DNA of 5,014 nucleotides, taken from Cytophagia bacterium. GTDB taxonomy: Bacteria; Bacteroidota; Bacteroidia; Cytophagales; Cyclobacteriaceae. The position numbers and the translations under genes were made by a program. The notes under the pieces are model-generated. The model did no database searches, had not been told where the DNA came from, and saw only the letters and a program-made list of their open reading frames with translations. Location: assembly GCA_013373005.1 (NCBI GenBank), contig JABXIP010000278.1:1-5014 (forward strand), given 5' to 3'. How positions within the stretch are numbered: position 1 is the stretch's first letter; each line of letters starts with the position of its first letter. Positions 1 to 5,014 of this stretch are shown piece by piece.

Positions 1-2
1 AG

Positions 3-623
3 AGTCATGCCTTTCGACTCGATTGCAGAGACCTCAGCTACCAAACCTACGAAATTCAGTTTGGAGATTACGGACTACTTCTTATCGATTCAATGGTGAA
101 GCATAGCCTGGCCTCTTCTGAGTACAACCTGAGAAGAGCAGAATGCGAAACTGCAGTAGAAACTCTCAGCCTCAAATTTCAAGGAATAGCTTCGCTTCGT
201 GACGCCAACCTGGAACAACTTGAAAGCATAAAGGATCACCTGACTTTAAAGGTTTACAATCGAGCCAAGTATGTCATTGAGGAGATTGAGAGAGTTTCAC
301 TGGCATGTGAGGCTATTGGTAGGAATGACCTACCGGAGTTAGGCAAACTTATCTATGCCAGCCACAACGGGCTTCAGCACCTCTACGAAGTAAGCTGCCA
401 AGAGCTTGATTTTCTGGTTGATTTTACCCGAAATGATGAAGCGGTTTTAGGAGCTAGAATGATGGGAGGCGGTTTTGGCGGTTGCACGATCAACCTTGTC
501 AGAAAAGACCAAATCGGTAGGTTGAAGGAAGAGGTAACCCATGCTTATCAGAAACGCTATGGCATAGCACCTAATATCTATGAGGTGCAAACTGCCGATG
601 GTAGTTCAGAAGTTTCCAACTAA
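3..623 (+). CDS. galK: Galactokinase, C-terminal part (5' end outside the window)
   Basis: Galactokinase phosphorylates alpha-D-galactose to galactose 1-phosphate with ATP, the first committed step of the Leloir pathway in the cytoplasm. The reading frame is open to the left edge, so about 206 C-terminal residues of a protein normally near 380 are present; the substrate-binding N-terminus and the ATP loop (motif 2) lie outside. Visible family signatures are HAFRLDCRDLSY, then VKHSLASSEYNLRRAECE, a typical galactokinase stretch, and the GHMP-kinase motif 3 MMGGGFGGCTINLV near the C-terminus. The ATG at 93 is internal (it falls in LLLIDSMVKHSLASS) and is not the real start. The gene ends tail to tail with the response regulator gene, and the two stop codons overlap. 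No other gal gene is visible in the window. The fragment has no frameshift and looks intact. Family assignment is firm; the gene symbol rests on the motifs. Confidence 0.96.
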   Translation, partial: SHAFRLDCRDLSYQTYEIQFGDYGLLLIDSMVKHSLASSEYNLRRAECETAVETLSLKFQGIASLRDANLEQLESIKDHLTLKVYNRAKYVIEEIERVSLACEAIGRNDLPELGKLIYASHNGLQHLYEVSCQELDFLVDFTRNDEAVLGARMMGGGFGGCTINLVRKDQIGRLKEEVTHAYQKRYGIAPNIYEVQTADGSSEVSN

Positions 624-1312
624 TCATCCAAAACAAAGCCCTTACCATGTACATTGGTAATCTTGATGTTCTCATCGGCACTCAAATATTTTCTGAGCTT
701 TGAGATGAAGACATCCATGCTTCTGCGGTTGAAGTAATCGCTATGACCCCAGAGATTTCTGAGAGTCTCTTCCCTGTCCATTATTTGCCCTTTGTGAAGG
801 CATAGCTGCCTGAGCACTTCGGCTTCTTTGGTGGTAATGGTTTGCTTTTGGGAACCCAAATAAAGTACCTGATTAGAAAAATCGAATTCGTATCTGCCAA
901 TATTAAATCGCTCCGGGTCGGGCTGAATGGCTCCCAGGCTTCTCTTAATGATGGCATTGATTCTGGCAATCAATTCCTCTTCATCCACAGGCTTCACAAT
1001 GTAATCATCTGCTCCCAGCTTAAACCCTTTCAGCTTGTCTACCTTGAGTGCTTTGGCGGTAAGAAAGATAATTGGAACTGAGGCGTTCATTTTCTTTAGT
1101 TTTTCAGCCAGCGTGAATCCATCCATTTTGGGCATCATTATATCCAGAATGCACAGATCGAACTTTTCCTTTTCGAATGCCTCTAATCCCAGCTCTCCGT
1201 CCTTTGCCCATGAAACAGCAAAGTCATGCATCGACAGATATTCCTTCAGAATATAGCCCAAACTACTATCGTCTTCAACCAATAGAATATTTGTTGCTTC
1301 TTTTAGTTCCAT
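620..1312 (-). CDS. OmpR/PhoB-family response regulator, RprY-like
   Basis: This is a 230-residue cytoplasmic DNA-binding response regulator. The receiver domain covers about residues 8-125: acidic pocket E13-D14-D15, phospho-acceptor D57 in CILDIMMPKMDG, T85 in FLTAK, and K107 in the DDYIVKP motif. A winged-helix effector domain (Trans_reg_C) covers about residues 135-230, including TTKEAEVLRQLC, the recognition region RRSMDVFISKLRKYL and the C-terminal wing hairpin VHGKGFVLDD. All residues needed for phosphotransfer are present and the length is normal for the family. It is transcribed after the sensor kinase gene, and its ATG lies inside the last codons of that gene (10-base overlap), which implies translational coupling and a cognate pair. 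The sequence most resembles the Bacteroidota RprY type from memory, so no symbol is given. OmpR-type regulators bind direct repeats; the TTAAC ladder beyond the kinase gene is an inferred target. Confidence 0.96.
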   Translation of the reverse strand: MELKEATNILLVEDDSSLGYILKEYLSMHDFAVSWAKDGELGLEAFEKEKFDLCILDIMMPKMDGFTLAEKLKKMNASVPIIFLTAKALKVDKLKGFKLGADDYIVKPVDEEELIARINAIIKRSLGAIQPDPERFNIGRYEFDFSNQVLYLGSQKQTITTKEAEVLRQLCLHKGQIMDREETLRNLWGHSDYFNRRSMDVFISKLRKYLSADENIKITNVHGKGFVLDD

Positions 1313-2634
1313 GGTAAATAAATACTGAATTCACTCCCCAAATCTTTCTTACTCACGAGGTTTATCTTGCCCTTATGAGCATCTACCACACTCTTTACAT
1401 AACTGAGGCCCAAGCCAAAGCCTTTCACATTATGAAGGTTACCTGATTCGGCCCGATAAAATCGGTCAAAAACAAACTTCTGAACCTCTTCACCCATTCC
1501 AATGCCATTATCGCGGATAATCAGCTCTATACCATGAGCAGAATCCTTGGTAATGACTGTAATCTCAGGCTCAGCCTCGGTATACTTTACTGCATTGTCT
1601 AAAAGGTTATAGACAATATTATTGAGGTGAGTTTCATCAGCTAACAGATAATATTTATGGGCATTCAGCTCCAGGTTCAGCTTTCCATTTCTTTCTGTAA
1701 TTATCAGCTCGAAAGCTCTCGATACGCGTTCTATAAGCTCATGAAGATTGAGCTCTTTCTTCTCTAACTTAAAATTACCAGAGTCTACCAGTGCCATTTG
1801 CAGAATCTTATCCACCTGACTTTTTAGCCTCTTTCCTTCATTGTCAATCAGCTCAGCATATTTACTCAGCCTGTCTGACTTCTTCACTTCATCCGACTTC
1901 TTTAGTAAACCGGAGGCCAAGGCAATTGAAAAAATCGGTGTTTTGAACTCGTGAGTTAGGTTATTGATAAAGTCGTTTTTCAACTCAGAAAGCTTCTTCT
2001 GACGGTTAATAGTGATGACTGTGTAAGAGAATGCTGCTATCAGTATGAGCAACAGCAGCACAGTAACCCTTAGCATTTCAGCGTTTTTAGCAATAAAATT
2101 GGGGTAGCTAAAACTGATATCGAAGGCTGTATATTCACCAGCTCCATGATTTCCGTGCGACTCACCAACATCTGGTCCACAAAGGCAGAGAAAGTTATTG
2201 GCATTTTCTTCATTCACCACCTTCTCAATATTCGGATTAGCCTCTCTCCTTGCCTGATCGGCATAAAAAAAACACTGGGTGTCAGCAGAAATAAGACCAT
2301 TTACTCGATAGGCAATGTTCATGTTATTTCTGGCGAACACGCTATCTATCTTCATCTTAAGCACTTTAAGAATGAGATTATCCGGTGCCTTCTCAAATGA
2401 TTCAAGGGTGAAGAATTCTCTCCCTTTAAAGTTATTGACCATATCTACCCAGCCTCTGTCATTCCTCATTTCTTCATAGACACTGCCCAGATACTCAGGA
2501 ACGGTGAGGTTAAATTTCTCTTCATAGACTGCTACATCTTCCCTGAAAATTTGAAGTTGCACATAGACTAAGCCTACCACTGAAACCGCAACAGCGAGGA
2601 TAACAACATATATGGTGACCTTAGAAAACTTCAT
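1303..2634 (-). CDS. Membrane sensor histidine kinase, RprX-like, with Cys/His-bearing periplasmic domain
   Basis: This 443-residue inner-membrane kinase autophosphorylates on His and passes the phosphate to the downstream regulator. Order of parts: transmembrane segment 1 (about residues 7-27), a periplasmic sensor domain of about 155 residues (30-186), transmembrane segment 2 (about 188-208), a HisKA dimerisation domain with H228 in NNLTHEFKTPIFS, then a HATPase domain. The latter shows the N box NLLDNAVKYT (343-352), G1 box RDNGIGMG (D375), F box FDRFYRAE and G2 box GFGLGLSYVK (405-414). No HAMP or PAS domain is evident between TM2 and HisKA. The sensor domain contains C121, C150 and C152 (CLC) and H160/H163 in ESHGNHGAGEY, possible metal or redox ligands (inference). 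I do not recognise the sensor fold. The ATG at 2634 directly precedes the hydrophobic TM1, so the start is credible. The gene diverges from the metal-binding/rhodanese gene across about 150 bp. Confidence 0.95.
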   Translation of the reverse strand: MKFSKVTIYVVILAVAVSVVGLVYVQLQIFREDVAVYEEKFNLTVPEYLGSVYEEMRNDRGWVDMVNNFKGREFFTLESFEKAPDNLILKVLKMKIDSVFARNNMNIAYRVNGLISADTQCFFYADQARREANPNIEKVVNEENANNFLCLCGPDVGESHGNHGAGEYTAFDISFSYPNFIAKNAEMLRVTVLLLLILIAAFSYTVITINRQKKLSELKNDFINNLTHEFKTPIFSIALASGLLKKSDEVKKSDRLSKYAELIDNEGKRLKSQVDKILQMALVDSGNFKLEKKELNLHELIERVSRAFELIITERNGKLNLELNAHKYYLLADETHLNNIVYNLLDNAVKYTEAEPEITVITKDSAHGIELIIRDNGIGMGEEVQKFVFDRFYRAESGNLHNVKGFGLGLSYVKSVVDAHKGKINLVSKKDLGSEFSIYLPWN

Positions 2635-2677
2635 GAGTAAGACTCGAAATTAAAGATTCTACGGCTACAGAAATAGC

Positions 2678-2728
2678 CTTTAACCTTTCATTAACACTTT
2701 TAACTACCTGTTAGCCAAGCTTAACCTT
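2678..2728. promoter_or_regulatory. Candidate operator: phased TTAAC direct repeats
   Basis: Five half-sites in the same orientation begin at 2680 (TTAAC), 2691 (TTAAC), 2700 (TTAAC), 2711 (TTAGC) and 2721 (TTAAC). The start-to-start distances are 11, 9, 11 and 10 bases, about one helical turn each. The first and last share the longer word TTAACCTT. OmpR/PhoB-family regulators typically bind tandem direct repeats with about 10-11 bp periodicity on one DNA face. The site lies between the divergent kinase and metal-binding/rhodanese genes, upstream of the candidate -7 box for the latter. Binding by the locally encoded regulator is inference. Confidence 0.55.
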
Positions 2729-2758
2729 GCATTCACCCCATCCCATTCCTTGCACAGG

Positions 2759-2766
2759 TACATTTG
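2759..2766 (+). promoter_or_regulatory. Candidate Bacteroidota -7 element (TACATTTG)
   Basis: TACATTTG is an exact match to the Bacteroidota sigma-factor -7 consensus TAnnTTTG and lies 17 bases before the preferred ATG of the exported metal-binding/rhodanese gene. No convincing TTTG or TTG -33 element lies at the usual 17-23 base spacing; the nearest upstream TTG (2727) is about 29 bases away. The missing -33 would fit a promoter needing an activator bound at the TTAAC repeats just upstream, but this is inference. The resulting leader would be only around 10 bases. Confidence 0.4.
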
Positions 2767-2783
2767 AAAAAACTCAAACAACA

Positions 2784-3362
2784 ATGAATACGAAAGTCCA
2801 AAGTGTCAAAAACCTATTACTCCTACTGGGTATGCTTCTGGCAACCTTCATTATGTTTTCTCAAGATGTACTGGCTCAGGAAGAGTATAAATGCACTCCT
2901 TGCGGTTGCTCCGAAGATAATACCATTGTTCATGCACCCGGAAACTGCAGGAATTGCGGTATGAAACTCATTAATATCAACAATCCGAGTGAGGGCCTCA
3001 ATTACACCAACCTATTCAACAATCGGGCATGTAAACTGATAAGAGAGACCGAGAACCTAATTATTCTGGACGTTCGGTCTGAAGGGGAATTCGCCCAGCG
3101 AACCAGCCAGATTGGTCGACTTAAAAAGGCTATTAACATCCCTATTACAGATATTGAGGAAAGACTGTCAGAAATAGATACTCATAAATCTAAACCTATC
3201 CTTGTCTATTGTTCTGTGAGTGCCAGAAGCCCTAGAGTTAGCCAACTATTAGCCGACAGTGGCTTCACCAAAATCTATAACCTCATGGGAGGACTGAATG
3301 CATGGAATGCCGCATCAGCTGAAAATTTACCCTGCAAAACAGATTATCTCGAAACCAAATAA
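2784..3362 (+). CDS. Exported heavy-metal-binding domain-rhodanese fusion protein
   Basis: This is a 192-residue protein with three parts. Residues 1-31 form a Sec signal peptide: basic MNTKVQSVKN, a Leu-rich core, and probable type I cleavage after DVLA (A31|Q32). Residues 35-63 resemble the short heavy-metal-binding domain found in copper/silver efflux proteins, with C37-x2-C40-x-C42, H50 and C55-x2-C58-G-M. Residues about 80-180 form a rhodanese domain with LDVRSEGEF (D96), the active-site loop YCSVSARS (C143, R148) and the C-terminal signature NLMGGLNAWNA. Rhodanese domains carry persulfide sulfur on the loop Cys. The mature protein is predicted in the periplasm. The ATG at 2784 is chosen because it gives a clean signal peptide; an in-frame TTG at 2727 would add 19 residues, run through the -7 box and spoil the N-terminus. 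It lies 3 bases before the desulfurase-like gene, so the two are almost certainly cotranscribed. The substrate and bound metal are unknown. Confidence 0.88.
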   Translation: MNTKVQSVKNLLLLLGMLLATFIMFSQDVLAQEEYKCTPCGCSEDNTIVHAPGNCRNCGMKLININNPSEGLNYTNLFNNRACKLIRETENLIILDVRSEGEFAQRTSQIGRLKKAINIPITDIEERLSEIDTHKSKPILVYCSVSARSPRVSQLLADSGFTKIYNLMGGLNAWNAASAENLPCKTDYLETK

Positions 3363-3365
3363 GCC

Positions 3366-4811
3366 ATGCTGAAGTACTTAAATCCCAAACTGCTATTTGA
3401 AAGAACTTCAAATGGCCATGTCCCATCATATTCCCATTTTATTGAGCAACACCCCGAATACCTAAAAACAAAAAAGTTAGATAAACTAAGAGCCACCGAC
3501 TTTGCAAGATTAGATGACCAAAACCACACTTATCTGGATGTTACCGGGGGCCAACTCTATGGCGCAAGCTTGATTGAAAAACATCAGACATTTTTAAGTA
3601 ATAATATTTTGGGCAATCCTCACAGCATTAACCCAAGTTCGGCATTGGCAGAAAAGCATATTTCAGAAACCAGACAGAGGGTACTACAATACTTCAATGC
3701 CGGTGAAGACTATGTTTGCATTTTCACGGCTAATGCCTCAGCTGCCATAAAAATTGTAGCCGAGTGTTATCCATTCAACAATGACGGACATCTGCTGCTC
3801 ACTTCCGATAACCACAATTCAGTAAACGGAATAAGAGAATATGCACGAAAAAAGGACTGCCCTTTTACTTATTCATCTCTTGATAATGACTTACAATTCA
3901 ATGCCCAAGAATTAGAATCCAACCTTTCGGAACTCAAGGGAAATGATAAGCTATTTGCCTTTCCGGCACAGTCTAATGTATCGGGGATAAAACATGACAT
4001 GGGCTGGATTGGCAAAGCACAAGCCCAAGGCTGGGACGTCTTGCTCGATGCAGCTGCTTTTGTGCCTTCCGACATGCTGGACTTGTCTGTGCATAAGCCA
4101 GAGTTTGTTGCTATCTCTTTTTATAAAATATTCGGTTATCCAACTGGTTTAGGAGCGCTCTTGATCAAGAAATCTGCCTACGAAAAACTTCACAAGCAGT
4201 CATTTACAGGCGGAACCATTACTATTGTAAGCGTTCAGGGTGATGGTTATTTTCTGGAGAAAGAAGCTGCAAGATTTGAAGACGGCACGGTTAGCTACTT
4301 ACAGATACCGGCCATTACCACAGGGCTTGACTATATAGAAGAAATCGGAATTGATCTGATCAAGCAACGTGTAAAAATCCTCACCTCTTTTCTCTTCCAA
4401 GAATTGCAAAAACTAATGCATGAAAATGGTAAGCCATTGATTAAAGTCTATGGCCCTGAGTCGATGAAAAGCCGTGGAGGAACTTTGGTAATGAACTTTC
4501 ACGACATCAATGGTAATCTTTATGACTTTCAGCAAATTGAGTCGGACGCGTTTCAAAAGAACATATCCATTAGGACCGGCTGTTTCTGTAATCCGGGAAT
4601 TGACGAAACCAACCATCAGCTGGATAAAGCCAGGCTTCAACAATATTTCAAATTGGAAGGTGAAAAAAACTACTTCGACCTCATCAAATTTCTTGGTCAA
4701 AAGCGTGGAGCAGTAAGGGTATCCATAGGGTTTATTAATAATCACTCTGACATCATGAAGTTCATTGAATTTTGCCGCACTTATCTCGGTAAAAAAGTCG
4801 CTCACAATTGA
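3366..4811 (+). CDS. Class V aminotransferase / cysteine desulfurase-like protein, MOCOS N-domain type
   Basis: This is a 481-residue PLP-dependent enzyme of fold type I with no signal peptide, so cytoplasmic. Features match the sulfurase half of molybdenum cofactor sulfurase: YLDVTGGQLYG (56-66), GNPHSINPSS (83-92), FTANASAAIKIV (120-131), SDNHNSVNGIRE with H150, the PLP-ring Asp D228 in LLDAAAF, Schiff-base Lys K254 in AISFYKIFGYPTGLGALL, EDGTVSYLQIP (306-314), the candidate catalytic loop RTGCFCNPG with R403, C406 and C408, and GAVRVSIGFINNHSD near the end. In this family the loop Cys accepts sulfur from L-cysteine as persulfide. The C-terminal MOSC domain of full MOCOS is absent, and the length fits a stand-alone sulfurase domain. 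It follows the exported rhodanese gene by 3 bases, suggesting linked roles in sulfur transfer. The true acceptor is unknown; a general cysteine desulfurase or lyase activity is possible. The stop codon lies in the loop and 3' arm of the terminator hairpin. Confidence 0.9.
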   Translation: MLKYLNPKLLFERTSNGHVPSYSHFIEQHPEYLKTKKLDKLRATDFARLDDQNHTYLDVTGGQLYGASLIEKHQTFLSNNILGNPHSINPSSALAEKHISETRQRVLQYFNAGEDYVCIFTANASAAIKIVAECYPFNNDGHLLLTSDNHNSVNGIREYARKKDCPFTYSSLDNDLQFNAQELESNLSELKGNDKLFAFPAQSNVSGIKHDMGWIGKAQAQGWDVLLDAAAFVPSDMLDLSVHKPEFVAISFYKIFGYPTGLGALLIKKSAYEKLHKQSFTGGTITIVSVQGDGYFLEKEAARFEDGTVSYLQIPAITTGLDYIEEIGIDLIKQRVKILTSFLFQELQKLMHENGKPLIKVYGPESMKSRGGTLVMNFHDINGNLYDFQQIESDAFQKNISIRTGCFCNPGIDETNHQLDKARLQQYFKLEGEKNYFDLIKFLGQKRGAVRVSIGFINNHSDIMKFIEFCRTYLGKKVAHN

Positions 4812-4820
4812 GCGACTTTT
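4791..4820. terminator. Intrinsic terminator, probably bidirectional
   Basis: AAAAGTCGCTC (4793-4803) pairs perfectly with GAGCGACTTTT (4810-4820) around a 6-base loop. The 5' arm opens with an A run and the 3' arm ends in TTTT, so RNA from either strand ends its stem with a U tract. It lies between the convergent desulfurase-like and transporter genes and can serve both. It overlaps the last codons and the TGA stop (4809-4811) of the desulfurase-like gene. Confidence 0.85.
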
Positions 4821-4828
4821 AATAGACA

Positions 4829-5014
4829 TTATCTAGCACTAAAATTTCTTCTGAATCCCAAAACAATGAGAAAAGCCACGGTGGTCAATGCGGTGAGAAA
4901 AGTAAAACCATGGCTCAAGCCCCAATGCTCAGCCACAAAGCCTATCAAAACCGGACCAATCAGTAAGCCCAAATAGCCAGATGAAGCCACAGAAGCAATA
5001 CCTACTGAAGACTG
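4829..5014 (-). CDS. MFS transporter, C-terminal end (5' part outside the window)
   Basis: The minus strand is open from the right edge to a TAA at 4829-4831, giving 61 C-terminal residues. They read as the last two membrane helices of a major facilitator superfamily permease: SVASSGYLGLLIGPVLIGFVAE resembles the penultimate-helix motif (GYLGxLxGPxxIGFxAE) common in YbjJ-like and sugar- or drug-type MFS proteins. It is followed by the linker HWGLSHGF, a final hydrophobic helix FTFLTALTTVAFLIVLGF and a short basic tail RRNFSAR. The substrate cannot be told from this fragment. The gene converges on the desulfurase-like gene with 17 bases between the stop codons, and the shared hairpin occupies most of that gap. 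Too short an edge fragment for firm subfamily assignment, but helix pattern and motif are convincing. Confidence 0.82.
   Translation of the reverse strand, partial: QSSVGIASVASSGYLGLLIGPVLIGFVAEHWGLSHGFTFLTALTTVAFLIVLGFRRNFSAR

Noticed and set aside
842..1256. Plus-strand open frames inside the response regulator gene (842-1081 and 1035-1256)
   Set aside because: They lie antisense to a gene with full family motifs and show no recognisable domain; they are shadows of the real coding frame.
2265..2272. Run of eight A (eight T in the sense strand) in the sensor kinase gene, next to the codon for C121
   Set aside because: The frame is intact on both sides and encodes a plausible CFFYAD stretch; a single homopolymer is not enough to propose frameshifting or phase variation.
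2146..2400. 84-codon plus-strand open frame inside the sensor kinase gene
   Set aside because: It is antisense to the periplasmic domain, and its product resembles no protein I know.
2645..2652. TAATTTCG on the minus strand as a -7 box for the kinase gene
   Set aside because: It has one mismatch to TAnnTTTG, no -33 partner at normal spacing, and would leave almost no leader before the start codon.
2663..2678. Small inverted repeat GGCTA-N6-TAGCC beside the TTAAC ladder
   Set aside because: Arms are only 5 bp with no U tract; it could arise by chance and no function can be supported.
4413..4829. 138-codon minus-strand open frame antisense to the desulfurase-like gene
   Set aside because: It overlaps strongly conserved coding sequence and crosses the terminator hairpin, and its translation has no family features.

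Overview
The window looks like chromosomal DNA from a member of the Bacteroidota, probably a Cytophagales- or Flavobacteriia-type marine or environmental bacterium. This is inferred from four things: moderately AT-rich base composition, starts without recognisable Shine-Dalgarno sequences, a RprX/RprY-style two-component pair, and a TAnnTTTG-type -7 promoter element. No mobile element, tRNA, rRNA, CRISPR array or prophage signal was seen.

Layout, left to right. (1) The C-terminal half of a galactokinase (galK) runs in from the left edge on the + strand. (2) Convergent with it, and sharing 4 bases at the stop codons, is a two-component system on the - strand. It consists of a membrane sensor histidine kinase followed by an OmpR-type response regulator that overlaps the kinase by 10 bases. 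(3) A divergent control region of about 150 bp follows. It holds a ladder of TTAAC half-sites at roughly one-helix-turn spacing and a Bacteroidota-type -7 box. (4) To the right, on the + strand, is a tight two-gene unit: an exported protein joining a Cys-rich heavy-metal-binding domain to a rhodanese domain, then 3 bases later a PLP-dependent class V aminotransferase resembling the N-terminal (sulfurase) half of eukaryotic molybdenum cofactor sulfurase. (5) A perfect 11-bp hairpin with A/T flanks ends this unit and probably serves both directions. (6) The C-terminal end of an MFS transporter on the - strand runs off the right edge.

The most interesting reading is that the centre is one regulated module. 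The sensor's periplasmic domain carries a Cys-x-Cys and a nearby His-rich patch. The regulator is of the type that binds direct repeats, and such repeats lie in the divergent promoter. The divergent operon encodes a metal-binding/sulfur-transfer protein and a desulfurase-like enzyme. Together these suggest an envelope metal, sulfur or redox response. The domain assignments are well supported, but the regulatory link and the signal are inference.
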